DNA of 19,657 nt from JBPCQA01 sp050998615 (GCA_050998615.1 JBPCQA010000011.1:1-19657), one strand, 5' to 3'. Shown: positions 1-7,235, numbered from the stretch's first letter. A program made the numbers and translations. The notes: generated by a model from the sequence alone, not told the origin.

Positions 1-105
1 TACACCCGGCTCCACCCCGACCGAACCAAGAACCGGGCACTCGCGCAACTACGAGACATGGGATACGACGTCACCCTGGCCCCACACCTGGCAGCCTCTG
101 GCTAG
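1..105 (+). CDS. IS110-family transposase, C-terminal end (partial)
   Basis: Frame 1 is open from the window edge to a TAG at 103-105 and gives 34 residues beginning YTRLHPDRTKNRAL and ending with GYDVTLAP plus a short tail. An ending of the form 'ADYxxRxxPxRxxxRxLxQLxxxGYxVTLxPxA' is what I know from the C-termini of IS110/IS116-type DEDD transposases, where it follows the transposase_20 domain. The catalytic part lies outside the window, so intactness cannot be judged. The stop is followed by about 80 bp of non-coding DNA and then by a truncated tRNA gene. That matches the short right-end non-coding segment of IS110-group elements. The family call rests on this short tail alone. Confidence 0.7.
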   Translation, partial: YTRLHPDRTKNRALAQLRDMGYDVTLAPHLAASG

Positions 106-185
106 GGAATCTTCGCGTCAGAGGCCACAACGCGCCGGTTCACCGCTCAAGTAGCCCTCGTTTCCGAGGCAGGTCCTTGGCGTGA
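1..185 (+). mobile_element. Right end of an IS110-family element
   Basis: This covers the transposase tail (1-105) and about 80 bp of non-coding sequence up to the point where tRNA-Lys sequence begins. A small hairpin, CCTCG-TTTC-CGAGG, lies at 156-169. No terminal inverted repeat is visible, as expected for the IS110 group. The exact end is inferred from where tRNA homology resumes (about 186) and may be off by several bases. Confidence 0.5.
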
Positions 186-233
186 ATCGGACTTTTAATC
201 CGCGGGTTGTGGGTTCGAGTCCCACGGGGCCCA
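186..233 (+). pseudogene. tRNA-Lys (TTT), 3' part only
   Basis: The anticodon arm (stem CGGA/TCCG around loop CTTTTAA, anticodon TTT), the T-arm (GTGGG-TTCGAGT-CCCAC, about 209-225) and the 3' acceptor strand GGGGCCC (226-232) with discriminator A (233) are all present and form a normal tRNA-Lys 3' half. The matching 5' acceptor strand (GGGCCCC-like) and the D-arm are absent. Their place is taken by the IS110-like right end. The break is at or just before the anticodon stem. It is either an insertion into the tRNA gene or the attachment-site duplicate of an element that integrated into a tRNA-Lys located further left. Confidence 0.8.
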
Positions 234-319
234 CCGGTTTGACCTGGCGCTTTACCGCCGACCCGATGCTGCGCCGGGACCGAACCGACTCGGACGGCAA
301 GAACATCAGTTGGCTCTGT

Positions 320-439
320 TCACGCGGAGCCGTGGCGCGACAGCGACTGCGCGAAGCGCGACCTGCCGAACGTCAGACTCCAGACCGCGACGGCGAATAC
401 TGCAAACAGGGCCACCCAGACAATGCCCTTGGTCAGCAA
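320..439 (-). CDS. Possible small single-span membrane protein downstream of bioY
   Basis: On the minus strand a 39-codon frame starts with TTG (437-439) directly after the bioY stop codon and ends at TGA (320-322). It reads as a hydrophobic helix (roughly residues 5-24, core VWVALFAVFAVAVW) followed by a basic tail, GRSRFAQSLSR. A purine-rich GGAAG lies about 8-10 bases before the start, inside the end of bioY. The frame is the same as bioY, so it could only be made by re-initiation or stop readthrough. Topology would be N-out or N-in with a positive cytoplasmic tail. I do not recognise a family. The hydrophobic-then-basic pattern argues that it is real, but its length is close to chance and the start is a TTG. 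Confidence 0.4.
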   Translation of the reverse strand: MLTKGIVWVALFAVFAVAVWSLTFGRSRFAQSLSRHGSA

Positions 440-1084
440 TTAGCGGTCTTCCAACTCGGTGATGCCATGACGACGACCATCGGAACGCTGGGCGACGCCG
501 AGCAGCCGCCAGGTCGTGGGAAGCAGGCCTACTGCGACGGCCAGCTTCACCAGATCACCGGCCAGGAACGGCGTAACACCCAAGGTCAATCCCTCGGCGA
601 GGCTGACGTGCAAGGTCGCCATCAGCCACACCAGCCCGAAGCTGTAGATCACCAGCGAGCCCAGCGCCATGGTGAGCGCCGTACGCCGAACGGTGCGGTC
701 TCCTCCTCGCGCCGCTAGTGCACCGACCAGCGCGGCCGCAACGGGGAAGCCGGCCAGATAGCCGAAGGACGCCGCATGCACGATCGCCACGCCACCATGA
801 TGCCCGGCGAACCAGGGAAGCCCGACCATCCCCAGGGCCAGGTAGAGCAGCATGCCAAGCGCGCCTCTGCGCAGGCCGAGGCTTGCACCGGCGAGCAGCA
901 CCCCGAACGTCTCCATCGTCAGCGGGACGGGGGTGAAGGGCAACGGGATCGAGATCTGCGCGCAGAGGCCAACGAAGCCGGCAGCACCGACGACCAGTGC
1001 GACATCGCGCAGCCGGGCACCTGGCAACAGATCCGCCAGCACGAGCCGGCGGCCGCCAGCGGCGGGGACTGACAGCGACGACAT
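440..1084 (-). CDS. bioY: Biotin ECF transporter substrate-binding subunit BioY
   Basis: A 214-residue polytopic membrane protein with the BioY pattern. An N-terminal helix is followed by the QISIPLPFTPVPLTMETFGV segment, LLAGASLGLRRGALGMLLYLALG, the G-rich loop with GHHGG, GYLAGFPVAAALVG, and a C-terminal GVTPFLAGDLVKLAVA helix that usually lines the biotin site. BioY is the S-component of an energy-coupling-factor importer and binds biotin in the membrane. No bioM/bioN ATPase or T-component lies in the window, so it would work alone or with a shared ECF module. The start is taken as ATG at 1082-1084 because AGGAGA (1089-1094) sits 4 bases upstream. An upstream TTG at 1106-1108 would add 8 residues but has no such site. 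It diverges from the MFS pseudogene. Confidence 0.92.
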   Translation of the reverse strand: MSSLSVPAAGGRRLVLADLLPGARLRDVALVVGAAGFVGLCAQISIPLPFTPVPLTMETFGVLLAGASLGLRRGALGMLLYLALGMVGLPWFAGHHGGVAIVHAASFGYLAGFPVAAALVGALAARGGDRTVRRTALTMALGSLVIYSFGLVWLMATLHVSLAEGLTLGVTPFLAGDLVKLAVAVGLLPTTWRLLGVAQRSDGRRHGITELEDR

Positions 1085-1088
1085 GGCA

Positions 1089-1094
1089 TCTCCT
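1089..1094 (-). promoter_or_regulatory. Ribosome binding site fixing the bioY start
   Basis: Read on the minus strand this is AGGAGA, four bases before ATG 1082-1084. It favours that codon over the upstream in-frame TTG. In the divergent gap (1085-1240) I see only a possible minus-strand -10 (TAACGT, 1133-1138) and no convincing BioQ or BirA operator. Confidence 0.7.
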
Positions 1095-1240
1095 ACAGGC
1101 GACGGCAACCGAAGGGTCTACGGCGAAGCCAGACGTTAGCAGACCTCGCCGTGCGGCCGACGATCCGACCAGCTTCACAACCATCCACGACGCTGCGCGA
1201 GTAGTTCGCTAGGTCACGCCCGGGTTGGCATGATGGGCGG

Positions 1241-2377
1241 GTGTCCGAGGAGCCGTCGCTGCTGCGCCGAAGCCGGATAGCGCTGCTGATCGGATTGGGC
1301 GTCGACAACTTCGGATCGGGTCTTTTCCTGCCGTTCTCCCTCGTTTATCCCACCCGAGTGGTCGGGTTGCCGCTGGCAACGGCCGGCGTCGTTGTCTCCG
1401 TCGTGCTGGTCGTCGGTCTGCTCGTGCCTCCGGTCGTGGGGCCCGTCGTGGACAGGGTCGTGCGGGGTGCGTTCTTCGGGCTGGGCGCTCTGGTCGCCGG
1501 CGGCTTGATCGCGCTGCGAGTTCGACCGGGTACCGCATTGCGGTCGCTGCGGACGCGCTGAGCTTCGTCGTGTGTGCGCTCGTGCTGACGTCGTACGTCC
1601 ATGTGCCCCATGTCCGGGCTCCATCGGCCGACGCTGCGGGGCGGGCAGGCGGGGTTGGGCGGGATCGGCCATTTCTCGGCCTGATCGTCAGCAGCTTGCT
1701 CGCCGGGATCAGCGTCGACTTCTTCCTCGTCGGCATGCCCATCTACGTCCTGCATGAGCTGGCCGGACTCGCGTGGCTGCCAGGGGCGATCGTCGGCTGG
1801 CTGACGGTGTGCGGAGTGGCGGCAGGCCTGGTGGCGATAGGCGTCGCCGTCGGGATGGCCCGCACCACTGCGTTGAGCCTGCGATGTGGCTTGTACGTCC
1901 TCTGGTGTGCGGCGAGCCTGGCAGCCGTCGCGGTGCCGCCGGGTTGGCGGACGGCGTACCTCTTGCTAACCACGATTTCCTTGCTGCCGGCTCGCTGCTC
2001 GGTCCGATCACCAACGCCCTGGCCGAGGCGTCGGCGCCGGTGGCCGAACGCGGCCGATATCTCGCGGCCTTCCAATACGCGTACACGATTGCGGGGATCC
2101 TGGCGCCGGCCATCGTGGCGTTGTTCACGTACGCCGTCTGGTTGCCGTGGGCGATCGTCGCCGCTGCGTCCTTGGCCGCCATCGGGGGCTCCCGCTGGCT
2201 GGCCAGCCGGCTCCCGGCAGCGGCTGTGTTCACGGCGAGGGCGACCGTCTCAGCCGACCCGTCTTGCCGGTCTGTGCGTTTATCGGTTTTGCGGCCGGGC
2301 TCCTGGTCGGGTGGCTCATCCTACACGTGACCTCCGTGGTCATCGCCCTCCGTTGTGGCGGTCGCAGCTCGACGTGA
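1241..2377 (+). pseudogene. MFS transporter with three frameshifts
   Basis: The GTG at 1241 opens a frame with typical MFS helices (GLGVDNFGSGLFLPF, then ATAGVVVSVVLVVGLLVPPVVGPVVDR with the loop-2 signature region) and stops at 1559-1561. The homologous reading resumes in the next frame from about 1525 (GYRIAVAADALSFVVCALVL, then helices to about 1975). It moves again to a third frame near 1960-1990 (LLGPITNALAEASAPVAERGR through VWLPWAIVAAASLAAIGG). A last hydrophobic stretch (AFIGFAAGLLVGWLIL, stop at 2375-2377) is in yet another frame. Each change equals loss of one base. The protein would have been a 12-helix efflux-type transporter. Three breaks suggest true decay, but repeated single-base deletions can also come from long-read sequencing error. 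Confidence 0.8.
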
Positions 2378-2425
2378 ACTCCCAAGATTTCCCAGGATTC
2401 GCCTTGTGGATAAGCGATTTACGGG

Positions 2426-2461
2426 TCGAAACTATCGTCGCTATCGGATATACTCGAACTT
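2426..2461 (+). promoter_or_regulatory. Probable promoter of a leaderless mRNA for the DUF222-HNH gene
   Basis: TATACT at 2449-2454 is a good -10 hexamer and lies seven bases before the ATG at 2462, so transcription would start at or next to the A of the start codon. A weak -35 (TCGAAA, 2426-2431) has 17-bp spacing. No Shine-Dalgarno sequence precedes the ATG, which agrees with leaderless translation. Leaderless mRNAs are common in actinomycetes. Confidence 0.5.
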
Positions 2462-3871
2462 ATGCTCGAGACAATGGTTCAGGCGGTCGACACCGCGCTG
2501 GGTGTCGACGTGCCGGCGCTGGACACTGACGCCACCCTCGGATTCGCCCGTGCCGCCCAAACTGTCGCCGACCGTGGTGAGCTCGCCATGTTGCGTGCCG
2601 CTGCGCACTGGGCAGACCTCAACGGCCTGATCGACTCCGCCCCGCCCGGACAGCCGCGCGGGGCCGAAGCCTTGGCCCAGTTCGGCGGCGAAGGCAGCCC
2701 AGGAGTCGCCGAGTTCGCCGCGGCCGAGCTGGGTGTCGAGCTGGGCACGTCGACCTACTTGGCGGCGATGCTGATCGGTGACGCGCTCGATCTGATCCAC
2801 CGGCTGCCCAAACTGTGGGCCCGGGTGCAGACCGGCCAGGTGCGGCCGTGGGTCGGTAGGCGGATTGGCCGGGCCACCCGCGACCAGCCCGCCGCAGTAG
2901 CCGCTCGGGTGGACGCCAAGGTCACCCCACGCGCCCACAAGCTTGCTTGGGGGCGGCTGACGAGCCTCATCCAGGCCACCATCATCGCCGCGGACCCGGT
3001 CAGAGCCGAGCAAACCGCGATCCAAGCCGCGACCCGCCAGGGGGTGTGGGTTCAACCGTCGAACGACTACGGCATCAAGGACATCATCATCCGCACCCAA
3101 ACCCCGGCCGCGATCTGGTTCGAGGCCACCGTCGACCACGTCGCCGACGCCCTGGAGGTCCTGGGTGACAACACCAGCAAGGACGTACGCCGGGCTACCG
3201 CTGTCGGGATCCTCGCCCACCCCGGCCAAACGCTCAACCTGCTCGCCCAAGCCCGCCAGGCCACCACGAACGGCACGAATTCCGGATCGACGACACAACA
3301 CTCGGATGTTCCACCGCAGCCCGATTGGGCAGGGCCGCGACCCAAGGCCACCATGTACGTCCACCTGACCGGCACCGCCCTCACCGACACCACGGGCACC
3401 GATGATGCCGGTGAGGGCGCCGTGGCGCGGGTGGAAGGCGACGGACCGGTCACCGTGGAGCACGTGCGCCGCTGGCTCGGACACTGCCAGGTCAGCGTCA
3501 AACCCGTCATCGACCTCAACCACCAAGCCCCAGTCGACGGCTACGAGATACCGGACCGGCTACGCGAAGCCGTCTTCTTGCGCAACCCCGCCGACGTGTT
3601 CCCCTACGCCGGCTGCACCAGCCGCAGCCAAGACGTCGACCACACCAACGGACACGTCGACCCCCACAATGGCGGCCCACCCGGCCAGACCAGCATGGAA
3701 AACCTCGGGCCACTCACTCGCCAACACCACCGCGTCAAGACCCACAGCGGCCGATGGCAGGTCAAACAGCCCTTCACCGGCATCTTCATCTGGCGCACTC
3801 CGCACGGTCGCTACTACCTGGTCGACAACACCGGCACACAACGCATCACTGGCCCGGGCTCAAGCTGCTGA
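2462..3871 (+). CDS. DUF222 and HNH endonuclease-domain protein (13E12 repeat family)
   Basis: A 469-residue protein with the usual two-part layout of the actinobacterial 13E12 family. A long helical DUF222 region comes first (roughly residues 10-330; RGELAMLRAAAHWADLNG, then GTSTYLAAMLIGDALDLIHRLP and GQVRPWVGRRI). A C-terminal HNH domain follows (about 380-430: GC then DVDHT, then NLGPLTRQHHRVKTH). The DVDH His/Asp and the QHHR histidine are the expected metal and catalytic positions, so nuclease activity is plausible. Only one of the Cys positions is seen (AGCTSRSQ). The family occurs in many copies per genome and its role is unproven, though a mobile or selfish origin is often suspected. 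A second ATG at 2474 is possible, but the promoter position supports 2462. The full length suggests it is intact, next to the decayed MFS gene. Confidence 0.88.
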   Translation: MLETMVQAVDTALGVDVPALDTDATLGFARAAQTVADRGELAMLRAAAHWADLNGLIDSAPPGQPRGAEALAQFGGEGSPGVAEFAAAELGVELGTSTYLAAMLIGDALDLIHRLPKLWARVQTGQVRPWVGRRIGRATRDQPAAVAARVDAKVTPRAHKLAWGRLTSLIQATIIAADPVRAEQTAIQAATRQGVWVQPSNDYGIKDIIIRTQTPAAIWFEATVDHVADALEVLGDNTSKDVRRATAVGILAHPGQTLNLLAQARQATTNGTNSGSTTQHSDVPPQPDWAGPRPKATMYVHLTGTALTDTTGTDDAGEGAVARVEGDGPVTVEHVRRWLGHCQVSVKPVIDLNHQAPVDGYEIPDRLREAVFLRNPADVFPYAGCTSRSQDVDHTNGHVDPHNGGPPGQTSMENLGPLTRQHHRVKTHSGRWQVKQPFTGIFIWRTPHGRYYLVDNTGTQRITGPGSSC

Positions 3872-3891
3872 CGACTTGTCTTTCGACGGAA

Positions 3892-4038
3892 CTACTCAGT
3901 GTGCTCCGGATCGGCGCTGCTCGGCACGACTCCCATGGCGGTGATCAGCCACTCACCGTCGCGAGTTGCGATAACCTCCTGCGCATAGCCAGCCGGAGCG
4001 ATCTGAGCGTCGGATCGTTGCGCCAGCGGCCGCGCGGA
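3892..4038 (-). pseudogene. C-terminal fragment of a small protein, possibly SnoaL/NTF2-like
   Basis: Minus-strand codons ending at 3892 give about 45 residues with a protein-like pattern, including AGYAQEVIATRDGEWLITAM, then a polar tail and stop. A hydrophobic strand after 'RRDGxWxI' is typical of the last beta strand of SnoaL-like (NTF2-fold) proteins. Upstream the same frame runs into the DMT transporter, where it is only a shadow, and no start codon or ribosome site lies in between. I infer a 5'-truncated gene. The family name is a guess from the ending alone. Confidence 0.3.
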
Positions 4039-4040
4039 TC

Positions 4041-4940
4041 TCATGAAGGCGGGTCGGATCGGGACGCCAGCTGTTCGTGGATGCCTTCGGCCCGGGCGAG
4101 TTGGATGCTGGCGGTGCCCATCAGCAGGAGCATCAAGACCAGCACCGCGCCACCAGCTGGCCCGCGGTGGATCTGTTCGTCGTATACCAAGATCCCGAGG
4201 GCGATGCTGAGCAGCGGATCCACCGTCGAGATGGCCGGCAGGCTCGCGGTCAGCGGACCGGCTTGGAAGGCGAGTTGGTTCAGCAACAACCCGGTGGCGC
4301 CCAGCACCACGACCGCGTAGGGCTGCCAGCTGCCCAGCACCACGATCGGGCCGTTCAAGGCAATGTCCGTGACCGCCTTGAGCAACGCCGCCACCGCGGC
4401 ATAGATCATGCCGACGGCGACGCCGAGCAGTGCCGCCGAGCGACCGCCGTGGCGAAGCCGCCGTCCTAACAACACGCACACCAGGGCTAGCACCAGACCG
4501 ATCGCAGCGGCAGCCACCGCGGGCACTCGGTCCACCGTCCCGTGCACTGACGGGTTGGCGGGACGACCCAGCCAGAAGAAACCAGCCAGCGCAACCGTCA
4601 ACACAACCGCCCAGGCGATCTCGCGGCCGGTGATGTTGTGCTCGTGCCTTTGCCGGATCAATAGTGCGAACAGCAACCCACTGACCAACAGCGGTTGCAC
4701 CACCGACAGCGCCCCCAGATGCAGGGCCAAAATTTGCAAGCTGAGTCCCACGACGTCAGCACCGACTCCACCCAGCCACAGCGGGTGCGCGAGCGTGGCC
4801 AAGATGAAGTGCATGAGCTTGCTCGGGTGCAGGTCCTGCGCGTCTGGAACCTGGCCCGCGCTCACGTGTTTAAGCGACGTGGAGACGGCGAAGGCTAGGG
4901 CGGCCGCCAGCGTGATGAGAACGACGATCCAGTCACCCAC
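4041..4940 (-). CDS. DMT-superfamily (EamA-like) transporter
   Basis: About 299 residues with nine to ten hydrophobic segments and the two-fold repeat typical of drug/metabolite transporters. The first half runs from VVLITLAAALAFAVSTSLKH through LHLGALSVVQPLLVSGLLFALL. The second half contains AALLKAVTDIALNG, LLLNQLAFQAGPLTASLPA and ISTVDPLLSIALGILVYDE, the usual 'P-x-x-S-x-x-x-G-x-x-x-x-E' closing pattern of EamA repeats. The substrate cannot be read from sequence. The start is taken as GTG at 4938-4940 because GAGGAGA (4949-4955) precedes it at good spacing. An ATG at 4998-5000 would add 20 charged residues but lacks such a site. It stands alone, convergent with the DUF222-HNH gene. Confidence 0.82.
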   Translation of the reverse strand: MGDWIVVLITLAAALAFAVSTSLKHVSAGQVPDAQDLHPSKLMHFILATLAHPLWLGGVGADVVGLSLQILALHLGALSVVQPLLVSGLLFALLIRQRHEHNITGREIAWAVVLTVALAGFFWLGRPANPSVHGTVDRVPAVAAAAIGLVLALVCVLLGRRLRHGGRSAALLGVAVGMIYAAVAALLKAVTDIALNGPIVVLGSWQPYAVVVLGATGLLLNQLAFQAGPLTASLPAISTVDPLLSIALGILVYDEQIHRGPAGGAVLVLMLLLMGTASIQLARAEGIHEQLASRSDPPS

Positions 4941-4948
4941 CAGTCGGG

Positions 4949-4955
4949 TCTCCTC
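4949..4955 (-). promoter_or_regulatory. Ribosome binding site deciding the transporter start
   Basis: On the minus strand the sequence is GAGGAGA, about 8-9 bases before the GTG at 4938-4940. It supports a start 20 codons inside the longest open frame. Confidence 0.6.
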
Positions 4956-5053
4956 ATCTTGCAGTGTCTCCGCCGACGGCAACCGCCGACAGAACATCAT
5001 CGTGCCCCGGCGCCGCCGTTACATGTGACCGACCCCGGGGTACCTCCCTGGCA

Positions 5054-5101
5054 AACGATCCAAGACAGCAACGATCCAAGACGGCAACGATCTAAGTCTG
5101 A
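5054..5101 (+). repeat. Three-copy 16-bp tandem repeat
   Basis: The first unit is AACGATCCAAGACAGC (5054-5069). The second differs by one base (5070-5085). The third (5086-5101) is more diverged in its second half. The repeat sits just upstream of the alcohol dehydrogenase relic, between the divergent transporter and phosphoesterase genes, where an operator array would be expected. A replication-slippage product without function is equally possible. Confidence 0.75.
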
Positions 5102-5113
5102 AGGCGGCGGCAC

Positions 5114-5291
5114 ATGAAAGCAGTGACCTGGCACGACGTACAAGTCGATGACGTGCCGGACCCCGCGATCCAGGAGCCGACTGACGCGATCCTTCGCGAC
5201 TCACCGGCTACCGCTGGAGCATGCCCCGCAGGCCTACGAGGCATTCCAAGCCAAGCGCGACGGCTACATCAAGGTCTTGTTGCAACCATGA
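5114..5291 (+). pseudogene. Zinc-dependent alcohol dehydrogenase (formaldehyde dehydrogenase-like), internal deletion
   Basis: The ATG at 5114 starts MKAVTWH...VDDVPDPAIQEPTDAIL, the well-known N-terminus of glutathione-independent formaldehyde dehydrogenase-like zinc ADHs. About 28 codons in, homology jumps in another frame to THRLPLEHAPQAYEAFQAKR and KVLLQP, the C-terminus of the same family, ending at TGA 5289-5291. The zinc- and NAD-binding body (over 300 residues of a protein usually about 380-390 long) is gone, and the join is out of frame near 5193-5199. The N-terminal piece also lacks about three residues after MKAVTWH. The product cannot be functional. Its stop overlaps the start of the phospholipase C-like gene (ATGA, 5288-5291), so the two were probably one operon with coupled translation. 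Confidence 0.85.
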
Positions 5292-6553
5292 GCGCCACGG
5301 TGCCCCGCAGCGAGGCGGGTTCGAGTCGACGAGGATTTCTCAAGGGTGCGGCTGGGGCGCTGGCGCTCAGTGCTGGTCTTGGTGCCGGGCTTGGGGATCT
5401 GGCATCACCGGCGTCGGCAACCACGCTCGGCAGACGCAACAGCCGGGGCTCGTTTCCCATCAAGCATGTGATCGTCGATTGCCAGGAGAACCGGTCCTTC
5501 GACCACTACTACGGCTACGCGCCCTGGATCGGGCGGTACGGCGTCCCAACGCACTACTCGCAGCCGGACGGACATGGTGGGAAGGTGCGGCCCTTCCACC
5601 TGCCAAAGCCGGTGTCACCCGACGTCGGCCACGACTGGGCCACGATTCATCGCGAGTGGGACTTCGGCGAGATGGACGGCTTCTACACCGCGGACGGCAG
5701 GCAGGCCCTGGGCTACTACACCAAACAGGACTTGCCCTTTTATTACAGCCTGTTCGACACCTCAACGCTGTGCGTGAACTATTTCTGCTCGATGCTCGGA
5801 CCGACCTACCCGAATCGGTTCTACCTGGTCGGCGGCACCTCCGGTGGCATCACGACCAACGGCGTCTACGGCTACGGAGTCTTGGACTACCCGATAATCC
5901 TCGACCTGCTCGAGGACGCCGGTGTCAGCTGGAAGGTCTACAACATCGGCTTCGACAATGTGCCGCAGGGCTACAGCGACAACGTCTTCGTCTTCTTCAA
6001 GCGGTGGGCCCATGATCCGCGCACCCGCGCCAGCAAGCAGGACTACTTCGACGACTTGAGACGTGGCGCCTTGCCTCAGGTGTCGTTCGTCATCCCGAGC
6101 TATTCGCGCGGATGGGACGAGCATCCACCTGCCGACATTCGGGTCGGCATGCGCATCCAGAAGGAGCTCATCACCGCGCTACGAAACTCCAGCGCATGGC
6201 CGCGGTCGGCGTACGTCTTGACCTATGACGAGAACGGCGGCTACTTCGATCATGTGGCTCCGCCTGAGTTCGATGCGTACGGCGCGGGCATTCGGGTGCC
6301 GACGTGGGTGATCTCGCCGTACGCGAAGAAACGCCACCTCGAGCCCGCTGTCCACGAGCATGCTTCGATCCTGAAGCTCCTCGAGACGCTGTTCGGCTTG
6401 CCGACGTTGGCGTCGGTCAACCACCGCTTCGACGAGTCGACGCCTGGTGGTCCGAACAATGAGGCGGCGGGTGGATACCCGTTCGGTCCGGCCGCCCCGC
6501 CTCGCGACCGGCTCGACGTCGTAGGCAACCTGATGGAGTGCTTCACGTTCTGA
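5288..6553 (+). CDS. Tat-exported phospholipase C / acid phosphatase-type phosphoesterase
   Basis: 421 residues of the phosphoesterase family that includes mycobacterial phospholipases C and AcpA. The N-terminus carries a twin-arginine signal (SSRRGFLKG, RR at 14-15), a hydrophobic stretch and a likely cleavage after ASPASA (about residue 44), so it is exported folded. The family start motif ENRSFDHYYG is at about 67-76. Further conserved parts are GPTYPNRFYLVGGT, SFVIPSYSRGWDEHPPADI, TYDENGGYFDHVAPP and ISPYAKKRHLEP followed by HASILKLLETLFGLP. It hydrolyses phosphodiesters or monoesters outside the membrane, releasing phosphate. The frame is open further upstream, but that part is the dehydrogenase relic. 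ATG 5288 directly precedes the signal peptide and overlaps the relic's stop. No strong ribosome site is seen, so expression may still depend on coupling. Confidence 0.9.
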   Translation: MSATVPRSEAGSSRRGFLKGAAGALALSAGLGAGLGDLASPASATTLGRRNSRGSFPIKHVIVDCQENRSFDHYYGYAPWIGRYGVPTHYSQPDGHGGKVRPFHLPKPVSPDVGHDWATIHREWDFGEMDGFYTADGRQALGYYTKQDLPFYYSLFDTSTLCVNYFCSMLGPTYPNRFYLVGGTSGGITTNGVYGYGVLDYPIILDLLEDAGVSWKVYNIGFDNVPQGYSDNVFVFFKRWAHDPRTRASKQDYFDDLRRGALPQVSFVIPSYSRGWDEHPPADIRVGMRIQKELITALRNSSAWPRSAYVLTYDENGGYFDHVAPPEFDAYGAGIRVPTWVISPYAKKRHLEPAVHEHASILKLLETLFGLPTLASVNHRFDESTPGGPNNEAAGGYPFGPAAPPRDRLDVVGNLMECFTF

Positions 6554-6578
6554 TGGCTGTGATGGCCGCAGTGCATCG

Positions 6579-7178
6579 ATGACCAGCGGTCAGCCATCGG
6601 TGCGCTTGGTGCTGACTGCCGACACGCACGTGCCGAAGCGGTCCCGGGACCTGCCCGACCAGCTGTGGCGCGCCATCGATGCCGCCGACATCGCGATGCA
6701 CGCCGGCGACTGGGTCGATGTCTGTTTGCTCGATGCTCTCCAGCAACGGGCGAAGCGACTGATCGGGGTCTACGGCAACAACGACGGTGGCCCGCTTCGA
6801 CACCGACTGCCAGAGGTGGCGTTTGCCGAGATCGGGGGCGTCCGCTTCGCGGTGGTGCACGAGACCGGATCGGCCACCGGACGGGAGGCGCGGTGTGCCG
6901 AGCGATTTCCCGGCATCGACGTTCTAGTTTTCGGCCACAGCCACATTCCGTGGGACAGCACGGCTGATACCGGGCTGCGGTTGCTCAACCCAGGCTCTCC
7001 CACCGACCGTCGGCGCCAACCGCACTGCACTTACCTCACGGCGACCGTGGCTGGCGGCGGTCTCCGCGAGGTGGAGCTGCAGCGGCTGCCGCGCGCCTTC
7101 GAACGTGAGCGGCCTCTCGGACCGGCGTACGACGAGCCATCAGATCGAGAACCCAATCACGATCGGGCCAAGCAGTAG
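6579..7178 (+). CDS. YfcE/MJ0936-type metallophosphoesterase
   Basis: 199 residues of the small calcineurin-like phosphodiesterase family. All metal-ligand motifs are visible in order: ADTHVP (D-x-H, near residue 14), HAGDW (near 42), YGNND (near 65), a lone His in VVHETG (near 90), FGHSHIP (near 113) and NPGSPTDRR (near 133). The last 40 residues form a charged tail that is probably disordered. These soluble enzymes hydrolyse phosphodiesters in vitro and their natural substrate is usually unknown. The gene begins 25 bases after the phosphoesterase stop on the same strand and could be co-transcribed. No good Shine-Dalgarno sequence is seen. The C-terminal end overlaps a short antisense relic. 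Confidence 0.87.
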   Translation: MTSGQPSVRLVLTADTHVPKRSRDLPDQLWRAIDAADIAMHAGDWVDVCLLDALQQRAKRLIGVYGNNDGGPLRHRLPEVAFAEIGGVRFAVVHETGSATGREARCAERFPGIDVLVFGHSHIPWDSTADTGLRLLNPGSPTDRRRQPHCTYLTATVAGGGLREVELQRLPRAFERERPLGPAYDEPSDREPNHDRAKQ

Positions 7179-7235
7179 TCCGAGGATGATCTCGCGCCAC
7201 CACCAGGTCCTGCGCCGAGTCGGGCGCGCGACTGC
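7140..7235 (-). pseudogene. C-terminal tail of a membrane protein
   Basis: On the minus strand a frame ending at TGA (7140-7142) reads basic residues, then WWWREIILGLLLGPIVIG and FSI before the stop. That is a plausible arginine/tryptophan-anchored membrane helix. No start codon or upstream homology is visible, and further upstream the strand is antisense to the acetyltransferase relic. I read it as the remaining tail of a lost gene, but a chance hydrophobic stretch is possible. Confidence 0.3.

Noticed and set aside
156..169. CCTCG-TTTC-CGAGG hairpin as a terminator
   Set aside because: Only five base pairs and no T-run. It is kept as a detail of the IS110 right end.
118..306. Minus-strand ORF reading VGPVGLEPTTRGLKVRFTP
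   Set aside because: This is the well-known false protein made by translating the antisense strand of a tRNA gene.
5114..5287. Reading the open frame from 5114 as an N-terminal extension of the phosphoesterase
   Set aside because: It encodes dehydrogenase sequence and then out-of-frame residues, and the Tat signal starts at ATG 5288.
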